Source: Clostridium tunisiense TJ
GTDB taxonomy: Bacteria; Bacillota; Clostridia; Clostridiales; Clostridiaceae
Direction: 5' to 3'
Assembly (NCBI RefSeq): GCF_000300195.1
Contig: NZ_AMQH01000005.1
Location: forward strand, 186,001-250,000
DNA length: 64,000 nt
A program made the position numbers and the translations under genes. Shown piece after piece: positions 55,086-63,471 of the stretch. The notes beneath the pieces are model-generated. The model was not told the DNA's origin. It was given only the letters and a program-made list of their open reading frames with translations, and made no database searches. Every line of letters starts with the position of its first letter. Position 1 is the first letter of the stretch.

Positions 55086-56345
55086 ATGCAATATTATGAT
55101 CTAGTAGTAATTGGAGGGGGACCTGCAGGCCTTGCAGCAGCTATAAAGGCACGGGAAGAAGGGGTTCAAAATTTAGTTATATTAGAAAGAGATAGTGTAC
55201 TTGGAGGTATATTAAATCAATGTATTCACAATGGTTTTGGTCTTCACACCTTTAAGGAGGAGCTTACAGGACCTGAGTATGCGGAAAGATTTATTGAAAG
55301 AGTAGAGGAACTGGAAATTCCTTATAAATTAAATACCATGGTATTAGACTTAACAAAGGATAAAATCATTACCATAGTAAATGAAAAAGATGGAGTAATC
55401 GAAATCCAGGCAAAGGCCATAATCTTAGCAATGGGGTGTAGAGAAAGACCTAGAGGGGCAATTAATATTCCAGGAAGCAGATGTTCAGGAATATACACAG
55501 CAGGAGCTGCACAAAAGTTTGTTAACATTGAAGGGTATATGCCTGGAAAAGAAGTAGTTATATTAGGTTCAGGAGATATTGGACTTATAATGGCAAGAAG
55601 AATGACTCTGGAGGGAGCTAAGGTAAAAGCTGTAATAGAACTAATGCCTTATTCAGGGGGGCTTAAAAGAAATATAGTACAATGCCTTGATGATTTTGGC
55701 ATTCCTCTTAAGCTAGCTCACACTATAACAGATATAAAAGGTAAGGATAGAATAGAAGGGGTTACTGTAGCGAAGGTAGATGAAAGTAGAAAGCCTATAC
55801 CAGGTACAGAAGAATATATTTCCTGTGATACCCTTCTTCTTTCAGTAGGGTTACTGCCTGAAAATGAGCTTTCTAGACAGTCACAGGTAACGTTATCTCC
55901 AATAACTGGTGGTCCAGAAGTGAATGAGAGTCTTCAAACTAATATTGAAGGAATATTTGCTTGCGGTAATGTGCTTCATGTTCATGATTTAGTTGATTTT
56001 GTTACCTTAGAAAGCTATAGTGCTGGAAAAAATGCAGCAGAGTATATAAAGGGTAAAAGGTTTAGTAAAAATGGAATAGAAGTGGTAGCCACACAAGGGG
56101 TAAGGTATACAGTTCCTAAATATATCAATGCTGAAAATATAGAAGAGTTACTTGAACTTAGATTTAGAGTAGGAAATGTGTATAAAAACAGCTATGTATC
56201 TGTATATTTTGATGAAGTAAGAGAAATTCATCTAAAGAAAAGAATACTTGCTCCTGGAGAGATGGAAACAGTTAAAATTACTAAGGATATGTTAGCTAAG
56301 TATCCGCAGTGTAATAGGATTATTGTAAAAATCGAGGAGGCATAG
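55086..56345 (+). CDS. FAD/NAD(P)-dependent oxidoreductase of the glp operon
   Basis: A 419-residue flavoprotein with two Rossmann motifs: DLVVIGGGPAGLAAAIKARE (FAD, residue 5) and GKEVVILGSGDIGLIMARRM (NAD(P), near 155). ILNQCIHNGFGLHTFKEELT and AIILAMGCRERPRGAINIPG are characteristic of the GlpA/DUF1667-linked oxidoreductases. GIFACGNVLHVHDLVD closes the FAD site. It probably passes electrons from the dehydrogenase upstream to NAD+ or another carrier. It is 4 bp from the DUF1667 gene and co-transcribed with it. Confidence 0.88.
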   Translation: MQYYDLVVIGGGPAGLAAAIKAREEGVQNLVILERDSVLGGILNQCIHNGFGLHTFKEELTGPEYAERFIERVEELEIPYKLNTMVLDLTKDKIITIVNEKDGVIEIQAKAIILAMGCRERPRGAINIPGSRCSGIYTAGAAQKFVNIEGYMPGKEVVILGSGDIGLIMARRMTLEGAKVKAVIELMPYSGGLKRNIVQCLDDFGIPLKLAHTITDIKGKDRIEGVTVAKVDESRKPIPGTEEYISCDTLLLSVGLLPENELSRQSQVTLSPITGGPEVNESLQTNIEGIFACGNVLHVHDLVDFVTLESYSAGKNAAEYIKGKRFSKNGIEVVATQGVRYTVPKYINAENIEELLELRFRVGNVYKNSYVSVYFDEVREIHLKKRILAPGEMETVKITKDMLAKYPQCNRIIVKIEEA

Positions 56346-56349
56346 TATC

Positions 56350-56718
56350 ATGAGTAATATAAGGGAATTAATATGTATAGGATGTCCAATGGGATGTGCA
56401 ATGCAAATAGAATTAGAAGATGATAAAGTGGTAAAGGTTACAGGTAATCTTTGTAAAAGAGGGGAAACCTATGGTGAGAAGGAATGTACTAACCCCACTA
56501 GAATAATCACCTCTTCTGTAGAAGTAGAAGGTGGAGAATTTAAAACAGTACCAGTAAAAACTGAAAGAGATATACCAAAGGAAAAGATATACCAATGCAT
56601 TCAACTTTTAAAAGGAATAAAGGTTAAAGCCCCAGTTAATATTGGAGAAATAATTATTGAAAATATAGGAGATACAGGGGTAAATATTATAGCAACGAGA
56701 AAAGTAGAGGCAGTGTAG
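56350..56718 (+). CDS. DUF1667 Cys-rich redox protein
   Basis: A 122-residue protein of the DUF1667 family. The N-terminus RELICIGCPMGCAMQIELED and VTGNLCKRGETYGEKECTNP hold four or five Cys (CxxCxxxC plus C, C) in the pattern of molybdopterin-oxidoreductase Fe-S start domains, so an iron-sulphur cluster is likely. TSSVEVEGGEFKTVPVKTER is the family core. It lies 4 bp after the oxidoreductase gene and always travels with such genes in clostridia and Thermotoga-like genomes, as I recall. It is a likely third subunit of the glycerol-3-phosphate oxidising complex. Confidence 0.85.
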   Translation: MSNIRELICIGCPMGCAMQIELEDDKVVKVTGNLCKRGETYGEKECTNPTRIITSSVEVEGGEFKTVPVKTERDIPKEKIYQCIQLLKGIKVKAPVNIGEIIIENIGDTGVNIIATRKVEAV

Positions 56719-56745
56719 AGTTTTTATAGAAAGGGGATTTGGGGG

Positions 56746-57318
56746 TTGAGTAAAATAAGTGATTTAACAGAAATGCTAGTAGAAAATCCTGTTATTGCGG
56801 CTATAAGGAATGAAGAAAACTTAGAGGATGTTTTAGCTAGCAAAGCTCAAATAGTTTTTGTGCTTTATGGAAATATATTAAGCATAACTGACATTTGTGC
56901 AAAGCTAAAAAAAGCAGGTAAAACCATATTTGTACACGCAGATTTGATTGATGGACTTAGAGGGGATAAGGTAGGTATTGAATTTATAAATAAGTATTTA
57001 GCTCCAGACGGAATAATTACCACCAAGGTTAACTGCATTAAATATGCAAAACACTTGGGGCTTTACACCATACTAAGAATATTTATTATAGATTCTCTTT
57101 CAATAAAAACAGGAGTGAAAAATATACAGGAAACACAACCTAGTGCTATTGAAATTATGCCAGGGATAGCTGGTAAGGCCATTAGGAATTTGAAAAATGC
57201 AACAAATGTACCGATTATTGCAGGGGGGCTCATTGATAAAAAGAAGGATGTAATAGATGCACTTTCAGCAGGTGCTGTTGCAATTTCCACAACTGCAGAA
57301 GATTTATGGAAAATGTAA
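56746..57318 (+). CDS. glpP: Glycerol-3-phosphate-responsive antiterminator GlpP
   Basis: A 190-residue TIM-barrel-like RNA-binding regulator. VENPVIAAIRNEENLEDVLA, IVFVLYGNILSITDICAKLK, GKTIFVHADLIDGLRGDKVG and DGIITTKVNCIKYAKHLGLY are family hallmarks. It ends with IIAGGLIDKKKDVIDALSAG. The start is TTG 56746 after GGGGG. GlpP binds glp leader RNA with glycerol-3-phosphate and prevents termination. Both candidate leaders are in this window (50553 and 53369), and placing glpP last in the second unit would give positive feedback. Confidence 0.95.
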   Translation: MSKISDLTEMLVENPVIAAIRNEENLEDVLASKAQIVFVLYGNILSITDICAKLKKAGKTIFVHADLIDGLRGDKVGIEFINKYLAPDGIITTKVNCIKYAKHLGLYTILRIFIIDSLSIKTGVKNIQETQPSAIEIMPGIAGKAIRNLKNATNVPIIAGGLIDKKKDVIDALSAGAVAISTTAEDLWKM

Positions 57319-57912
57319 AAGAGTAGGTGCTTTGGGGTTCACCTACTCTAAAGGACTAAGGAGATAGTTTTGTTAAAGTACAACTTATTATGAATGGGTT
57401 TGTAATTACTATTATACAATAATTATTATTAATAACAAGTAGTAATTAATAAAATGGTTGGATTTAACAATTTATTCATATATAAAAGTGAACTTGATTA
57501 AACAGCTAGTCCATGAAAAATTATTCTTTCTATAGGGAACCAAAGAAGAGACTTTAATTTATTTATGAGTTTATTTTGGTTCCCTTTAAGTTTTTTAGGC
57601 AATGAAGTAAAAAGAAGGTTAGATTTCAATAAAAATCCTACCATTTATACTTAGCAGTGGAGATAAATAAATTTTAATTAAATTTATTTAAAATCTTCAT
57701 GATTTAATTAAAAAAATCCTAAGTAGAACCTTTTATTAAGGCTACCTCATAATTTCTAGGAAACAAATTATAAAACATTGAATAAGTTAATGTAAGGAAA
57801 CTTTGGATTTAGAAATTAGGTATATAGATGGAGAAATACCTTAATGCCTAGTCTTAAAGCTGAAGAATGAACCAATGCTATTGTTTTTTATCAATAAAAT
57901 GGAGGAGAAATC
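57319..57912. other. Intergenic region with two hairpins
   Basis: A hairpin AGAGTAGGTG/CACCTACTCT (57320-57349) directly follows glpP. A second, AGGGAACCAAA/TTTGGTTCCCT (57534-57585), is followed by TTAAG. The rest of the 594 bp is AT-rich without a credible frame. Confidence 0.55.
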
Positions 57913-58554
57913 GTGGATGGTTTAAATTGTAAATCTTTACACCATAATGGGGATGAAAGATTTCTTTTATTTCTTTACAAGAGAGAAAAAGCGCCGATTT
58001 ATGATTTGTATTTTGTGAATAAAAGTGGTGAAAACTTAACAAAAGTAGAGGTGACAAGAAAACATTCAACTTATAACAATTTCCTAGAAGCTAATTTTGT
58101 TGACACAATTGGAACTAAAGTAATCAGAAACATAGGAATAGAAGAGCAAATACAAGTAGGAGATATTAAGGAGCAGGATAATAAGGTAGATGACTTTGAA
58201 TTTATATTTAACATATATTTAGAGGGTGAAATAGTAAGCTTTAGCAAGATTATAAATAGAAGGAAACTTTTATTAGGACTTATTGAAGTAGGAATTGAAA
58301 GTGAGAAAAGTTGGTTTAATATTATGCAGGAAACCAAAGAAATAAAAGATAGTAGTTTTTCTATGGATACTATTGTAGATTATTTTGAGAGAAAGTTAAA
58401 AAGTAAATCTTCGTCAATGCCAGAAGCGGAGTGGTTAGAGCTAATGAAAGCTTTTAATTTGCTAAAGCCTTACATCTATGAATATGAAGATACAGTTAAA
58501 ACAGTAATAGACACTAGTTTAATAGATTGGCAGAATTACTTTAGTGGAGAGTAG
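57913..58554 (+). CDS. Hypothetical protein
   Basis: A 213-residue soluble acidic protein I do not recognise. It starts at GTG 57913 after GGAGG. The first 110 residues look like a beta-rich domain (DERFLLFLYKREKAPIYDLY; NIGIEEQIQVGDIKE; DDFEFIFNIYLEGEI). The rest is helical with an acidic end (DSSFSMDTIVDYFERKLKSK; SSMPEAEWLELMKAFNLLKP). It has no Cys cluster, signal or membrane helix. It is apparently monocistronic with a terminator at 58648. Confidence 0.6.
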   Translation: MDGLNCKSLHHNGDERFLLFLYKREKAPIYDLYFVNKSGENLTKVEVTRKHSTYNNFLEANFVDTIGTKVIRNIGIEEQIQVGDIKEQDNKVDDFEFIFNIYLEGEIVSFSKIINRRKLLLGLIEVGIESEKSWFNIMQETKEIKDSSFSMDTIVDYFERKLKSKSSSMPEAEWLELMKAFNLLKPYIYEYEDTVKTVIDTSLIDWQNYFSGE

Positions 58555-58647
58555 GAAAAAATATTATAGAACAAAATAGGGTGAAAAATAAAAAGTTAGG
58601 TGATCTTAAATTTTGCCTTTAAGTTTTTTTATAAAATATATGAATTT

Positions 58648-58682
58648 AGTCTTCTTATGATTTGGTAAGAAGACTTTTATTA
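58648..58682 (+). terminator. Terminator
   Basis: A stem AGTCTTCTTA/TAAGAAGACT with a 7-nt loop is followed by TTTTATTAT. Confidence 0.75.
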
Positions 58683-58773
58683 TGATATACTATGAATTGA
58701 CAAATAATTTCAAGTATTTCTACAACAGTAATTGCTAGAAATTTAGAAGTATATTAAAGGAGATGCAGATAAT

Positions 58774-59076
58774 ATGAAACAAATTACCTTAGAACAAGTT
58801 TTTCAAGTGCTTGATGAGAAGAAAAATTCAAATTTAGTGGTGATTGTTAATGCCTATGAGCTGGATACAGTTTATTGTATTGATGAATTTAACTATGAGG
58901 TTTTAGAAGAAAGACATGGAAAAACCTTAAGATTAATAAGTAAAAATGGACATAGGGACTACTATGACTTTCATGGTGTCTATGTTAGCTTGAAAGATAT
59001 AGCGAAGATTTCTACCACAGAGGATACAATTTACATATATTTAAATAACCAGTTAGTAAAGTTGAAATTTAAGTAG
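58774..59076 (+). CDS. Small hypothetical protein
   Basis: A 100-residue acidic, beta-rich protein with alternating hydrophobic strands (NLVVIVNAYELDTVYCIDEF; KTLRLISKNGHRDYYDFHGV; TIYIYLNNQLVKLKFK). It starts at ATG 58774 after AAGGAG. There are no membrane segments or known motif. It lies just ahead of the GlnK-like kinase gene (63-bp gap) and could be part of that transcript. Confidence 0.55.
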   Translation: MKQITLEQVFQVLDEKKNSNLVVIVNAYELDTVYCIDEFNYEVLEERHGKTLRLISKNGHRDYYDFHGVYVSLKDIAKISTTEDTIYIYLNNQLVKLKFK

Positions 59077-59139
59077 ACTTTAATAAGATTATTAAGAATT
59101 AAAAATTAAGAAGTATGAATTATGCTAGGATGTGTTTAA

Positions 59140-60411
59140 GTGGAGCTTTTAAAAAGAATCATAGGTGCTGCAGCTATAGTTTCTATAGCATCACAAATTA
59201 ACATTGGAATAATGGACACAGACTTTAGGGTTTCTGCAGGAATAATATTTTTTGCAGTTTTCCTTTATCAGTATAAGAATTTCAAACCCGTTTCTATGGG
59301 GCTTTTATCAGGAGTAACGGTTTATATTCTTAGAGGAGCAATTTACTTTATAGGAACTGGAACACTTAAGGGCGTCATATTTTCATATCAACTTGAGATA
59401 CTTTTTTATACCTTTTATGGAGTAATTTACGCTTTATTAATAAGAAAAACTGGGGAAGATAATCTAAATAAGGTATTATTAGTCCTAATTGCTAGTGACA
59501 TAGGGGCAAACCTAATTGAATTAGGTGCAAGAGTGATTATAGGGACTTCAAAGTTCCATGGAAGGATTATATTAACTTTATTACTAGTGGCAGTGGTGAG
59601 GTCTTTTATTGTGTGGCTAGCCCTAACTTGGATCAAATATTATAAGGTTCTTCTTATGAAGGAGGAACATGAAAAAAGATATACAAGACTTTTATGGCTC
59701 ACTGCTCAACTCAAGTCAGAAATGTATTGGATGGAAAAGAATATGGATAACATCGAAAGAGTAATGGCTAATTCTTATTCATTATTTGAGGAAATAAGTA
59801 GTGAAGCACAGGGAGGAACTTTGGAAGATAAGTCCCTAGCTATTGCCAGAGATGTTCATGAAATAAAGAAAGAATATCAATTAGCTATTCGAGGAATAAG
59901 GGATCTTACTGAGGATAAGCAGGTTGAAGGCGGTATGGATTTTAAAGATATAATTACTATTCTTCATGAAACTTTAAAAAGAGAAGTGAGTCGTAGGAAT
60001 ATGGACGTGAAATTATCTTTTGAACCTGGAGAGTCCTTTTACACTTCAAAGCATTACTATCTTATGTCCATATTCAGAAATTTACTAATTAACAGTTTAG
60101 ATGCAATAGGGGATTCAGAAAAAAGAGAAAGTCTTAGCTTTCAGCATAAAGGTAAAGAACAACACCACATTTTTACAATATCTGATACTGGCTGTGGAAT
60201 AGAAGAAAAGAGTTTAAGTTTGGTTTTTTCTCCTGGATTTTCTACTAAGATAAATTATACAACAGGAGAAATAAATAGAGGATTAGGCCTAAGTGTAGTT
60301 CAGCATATTGTAGAAAAAGAATTAAAAGGAACAATAACTGTAAACTCTACAAAGGGTAAGGGAGCCACCTTTGTAATTCATATACCCAGACATTCCTTAG
60401 AGGTGATATAA
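59140..60411 (+). CDS. GlnK/YcbA-like sensor histidine kinase
   Basis: A 423-residue membrane kinase. The first 170 residues hold five or six helices (LLKRIIGAAAIVSIASQINI; ILTLLLVAVVRSFIVWLALT). A coiled region follows with RLLWLTAQLKSEMYWMEKNM. The conventional phospho-His block is not obvious; ARDVHEIKKEYQLAIRGIRD (near 250) is the probable dimerisation helix with His. HATPase has IFRNLLINSLDAIG, DTGCGIEEKS and GLGLSVVQHIVEKELKG. The response regulator start follows the stop directly. Order, size and the YcbB-type partner suit the glutamine-sensing GlnK-GlnL pair of Bacillus. It starts at GTG 59140. Confidence 0.8.
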   Translation: MELLKRIIGAAAIVSIASQINIGIMDTDFRVSAGIIFFAVFLYQYKNFKPVSMGLLSGVTVYILRGAIYFIGTGTLKGVIFSYQLEILFYTFYGVIYALLIRKTGEDNLNKVLLVLIASDIGANLIELGARVIIGTSKFHGRIILTLLLVAVVRSFIVWLALTWIKYYKVLLMKEEHEKRYTRLLWLTAQLKSEMYWMEKNMDNIERVMANSYSLFEEISSEAQGGTLEDKSLAIARDVHEIKKEYQLAIRGIRDLTEDKQVEGGMDFKDIITILHETLKREVSRRNMDVKLSFEPGESFYTSKHYYLMSIFRNLLINSLDAIGDSEKRESLSFQHKGKEQHHIFTISDTGCGIEEKSLSLVFSPGFSTKINYTTGEINRGLGLSVVQHIVEKELKGTITVNSTKGKGATFVIHIPRHSLEVI

Positions 60412-61254
60412 ATGAACATATTTATTGTAGAAGATGACATTAACATAATAAGATTGTTAGAAAGAATAATAACAGATAGAGGACTTGGTAATTTATTTGG
60501 ATACTCTAATGATGGAGCTAATGGGCTAAAAGAAATTCAAAGGTTAATTCCTGATATTGTTTTAGTAGACTTATTAATGCCAGGAAAAGATGGTATTAGC
60601 TTAGTTAAAGAAGTAAAGACTATGTACCCTGAAATTCAGTTTATTATGATTTCTCAAGTATCTTCTAAGGATATGATTGGAAAGGCCTATCAGAGTGGCG
60701 TAGAGTATTTCATATCTAAACCCATTAATGCAATAGAAGTAGAAAGTGTTATAGGCAAGGTAGGCGACAAGCTTTATGTAAATAGGAAGCTAATCCAAAT
60801 CCAAAGCTTATTTACCAATGATAGTAATGAAAATAAGGAAAAAGAGAAAAATAATAATAGAAGTGAAAAAATAAAGAGGATAATGAGGATAATTGGAATT
60901 TCAGGAGAAGCGGGAAGTCAGGATATACTTAATCTTATAGAACACTTAATTCAAAGCAAAGAAAGTGTTGAGGATTTTACTATAAGAGAGCTTTGTAGTA
61001 AATTTACAGATCAAACTAAAACCATGGAACAAAGAATTAGAAGAACTGCCATGGTTGGAATGATAAACCTTGCAAATCTTGGTATAGAAGATTATATGAA
61101 TGAAGTGTTTATTGAATATTCCAATGGACTATATAACTTTGAACAAGTAAAAACAGAAATGGATTATATAAGAGGAAAAAGCAAAAAAAGAGGAAAAGTA
61201 AATCTTAAAAAGTTTATTGATGGAATGGTATTTTATAGTGGCAATAATGGTTAA
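60412..61254 (+). CDS. GlnL/YcbB-like response regulator
   Basis: A 280-residue response regulator. The receiver domain has FIVEDDINI, phospho-acceptor DIVLVDLLMPGKDG (Asp near 53), FIMISQVSSKD and Lys in YFISKPINA. A charged linker (near 140-155) leads to the YcbB domain: RIMRIIGISGEAGSQDILNL... FTIRELCSKF... TMEQRIRRTAMVGMINLANL. In Bacillus GlnL activates a glutaminase and an AGCS-family glutamine transporter. Here an AGCS symporter gene follows after a direct-repeat promoter, supporting the same circuit. Confidence 0.88.
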   Translation: MNIFIVEDDINIIRLLERIITDRGLGNLFGYSNDGANGLKEIQRLIPDIVLVDLLMPGKDGISLVKEVKTMYPEIQFIMISQVSSKDMIGKAYQSGVEYFISKPINAIEVESVIGKVGDKLYVNRKLIQIQSLFTNDSNENKEKEKNNNRSEKIKRIMRIIGISGEAGSQDILNLIEHLIQSKESVEDFTIRELCSKFTDQTKTMEQRIRRTAMVGMINLANLGIEDYMNEVFIEYSNGLYNFEQVKTEMDYIRGKSKKRGKVNLKKFIDGMVFYSGNNG

Positions 61255-61297
61255 AAAACTCCGCTAAGAGGTGTAGACTCTAAGCGGAGTTTTTTTA
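61255..61297 (+). terminator. Terminator of the two-component operon
   Basis: The stem AAAAAACTCCGCT/AGCGGAGTTTTTT with an inner AGAG/CTCT is followed by a long T-run. Confidence 0.9.
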
Positions 61298-61554
61298 TTT
61301 ATATTCTATTTATGAAGGTGAAATTTCCAAACCCCTAGTGGGCTTCAGGTATCAGTTCAATTGGGGAATTTGTATTGGAGATATATATGAGTTGCAATAT
61401 TATATGCATTGCAAAATAATTTTAGGCAACTTATATAAAATAGAATGCAAAATGGAATTAAACATATTCATGTAGTATCTTTATTGAATTCTTCATATTA
61501 AAAATATTTATAGGTTTTATTAGAGAATAGAATAGATTAAAATAGAGTGCTTTA

Positions 61555-61594
61555 TGAAACCTACTGAAGTTTTTTGAAACTTACTGAATATAAT
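61555..61594 (+). promoter_or_regulatory. Direct-repeat activator site and promoter of the AGCS gene
   Basis: TGAAACCTACTGAA (61555-61568) and TGAAACTTACTGAA (61575-61588) are tandem copies with a 20-bp period. The second abuts TATAAT (61589-61594), replacing any -35 box. That is the layout of a response-regulator-activated promoter. The GlnL-like regulator encoded just upstream is the obvious candidate. Confidence 0.7.
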
Positions 61595-61631
61595 AAATTT
61601 ACTAAATCTTAAGAAAGAAAGGGGATAATAT

Positions 61632-63035
61632 ATGGAATTAATTAATATGATTATTGAATTTGTGAATATGATTCTATGGGATTATGTATTAATTATTGCT
61701 CTTTTGGGCATTGGAATTTTTATGACAATAAAATTAAAGTTTCCGCAATTCACCAGACTGTTTCCAGCATTAAAGAAAATGCTTTCTGGTTTAACAAATA
61801 AAGAAAAGGGTGAAGAGGGGAAAATGACACCTGTTCAAGCTTTAGCAACTGCAGTAGCTGCACAAGTTGGTACTGGTAATATAGTAGGAGTTGCTACAGC
61901 CATTGCAGCAGGAGGTCCTGGAGCAGCCTTTTGGATGCTAATATCTGCCTTCTTTGGAATGGCTACAATATTTAGTGAAGCGGTGCTTGCACAAAAATAT
62001 AGGGAAACTAAAGATGGAGAGTTGGTAGGGGGACCTGCTTATTACATTAAAAATGGTTTGAAATCTAAATGGTTATCAATGGTTTTTGCTGTAGCTTGTA
62101 TTATAGCATTAGGAATTGTAGGAATAATGGTACAATCTAACTCAGTAGCAGGCTCAGTTAGTAATGCTTTTGGAATTCCATCAATTAGTGTAACAATTGG
62201 TCTTGCTATAATAGTAACTTTAATATTAATGGGTGGTATGGGAAGAATAGCATCCTTTGCAGAAACAGTAGTACCAGTTATGGCACTTGCTTATATAGTA
62301 GGAAGTATTATCATAATACTTATGAACCTTGGTAATTTTATACCAGCACTAAAAAGTATATTCATTGGAGCTTTTTCACCAAAGGCCATTGGTGGTGGAA
62401 CTCTTGGAATAGCCCTTCAGCAAACTATAAGGTATGGTCTAGCAAGAGGACTATTTTCAAATGAAGCTGGTATGGGTTCAACACCACACTCACATGCGGT
62501 TGCTGATGCTAAGCATCCAGCTGAGCAAGGTTTTACTGCAATGATAGGAGTATTTATATCTACCTTCTTAATTTGCTTGTCTACAGTAATGGTAAACCTT
62601 GCCTCAGGGGCATACAACCCTAACATATCAGCAGTAGAGATGACTAAAACTGCAACTATAATGACTCAGAATGGTTTTGCATCAGGGTTTGGTACCTTTG
62701 GAGGAATGTTCCTTTCAATCTGTCTTTCCTTTTTCTCTCTAACAACAATAGTTGGGTGGTATTTCTTTGCAGAATCTAACGTAAAAGCTATATTAAATTC
62801 TAAAAAGATTACTCTAACTACTTTTAAAGTTATTGCTATAGCAGCTTTAGTGGTTGGAACTTTAATAGATGCAACCTTCGTATGGAAGCTAGCGGATATG
62901 TTCATGGGTATCATGGCAGTACCAAACATAATAGCATTATTCTTACTATCGAAAGAAGTATGCAAGATACTTGAGGATTATGATACTGTTACAAAGAGAG
63001 AAAAAATTATTAAAGCTAACAAGATAGCCTCTTAA
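61632..63035 (+). CDS. AGCS-family sodium:amino acid symporter (GlnT/AlsT-like)
   Basis: A 467-residue, 10-12-helix symporter of the alanine or glycine:cation family. QALATAVAAQVGTGNIVGVA is the N-terminal family signature (near residue 72). GPGAAFWMLISAFFGMATIF, GGPAYYIKNGL, GMGRIASFAETVVPVMALAY and GLFSNEAGMGSTPHSHAVAD are conserved core segments. Substrates in the family are alanine, glycine or glutamine with Na+. The regulator pair upstream suggests glutamine. It is monocistronic with a terminator at 63041. Confidence 0.92.
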   Translation: MELINMIIEFVNMILWDYVLIIALLGIGIFMTIKLKFPQFTRLFPALKKMLSGLTNKEKGEEGKMTPVQALATAVAAQVGTGNIVGVATAIAAGGPGAAFWMLISAFFGMATIFSEAVLAQKYRETKDGELVGGPAYYIKNGLKSKWLSMVFAVACIIALGIVGIMVQSNSVAGSVSNAFGIPSISVTIGLAIIVTLILMGGMGRIASFAETVVPVMALAYIVGSIIIILMNLGNFIPALKSIFIGAFSPKAIGGGTLGIALQQTIRYGLARGLFSNEAGMGSTPHSHAVADAKHPAEQGFTAMIGVFISTFLICLSTVMVNLASGAYNPNISAVEMTKTATIMTQNGFASGFGTFGGMFLSICLSFFSLTTIVGWYFFAESNVKAILNSKKITLTTFKVIAIAALVVGTLIDATFVWKLADMFMGIMAVPNIIALFLLSKEVCKILEDYDTVTKREKIIKANKIAS

Positions 63036-63040
63036 ATTAT

Positions 63041-63087
63041 AAAGGTTAGAATTACTAGTATGAAAATATTAGTAGTTCTAACCTTTT
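63041..63087. terminator. Terminator of the symporter gene
   Basis: The stem AAAGGTTAGAATTACTA/TAGTAGTTCTAACCTTT (one mismatch) ends in T residues. Confidence 0.8.
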
Positions 63088-63471
63088 AAAATTATGTAAG
63101 GATTTAACCTGTAATTTTAGAGCATCTGTTGCAATGATTATTATCATATCTACTGATATTTAAAAACTAGAATATATTAAAAACACCAGTACATAAGCAA
63201 CTGATGTTTTTTTAGAGTAGCATATTATTTTTAATTATATGCTAAGGATATACATAGAATTATTTATATAAGAAACCACTCACAATATTTTAAGAGCTAT
63301 TGGGAAAGCATACAGATATGGTTAAATAAAATTACTAGGCTATACTGAGATTTTATTAGCAAATGTAATAACCTATGAGGACATCAATAGTGCTGATTTT
63401 AGAGGAAAAGTTTAAAAATGTATGATACAATAAGTTATAAGAATATTCAATTAAAAGGGAGGGAGAAAACC
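63088..63471. other. Intergenic region before the DUF4153 gene
   Basis: It holds a second hairpin, ACCAGT/AACTGAT with A and T tracts (about 63180-63213), which may terminate in either direction. Otherwise it is AT-rich without a credible frame. Confidence 0.5.
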
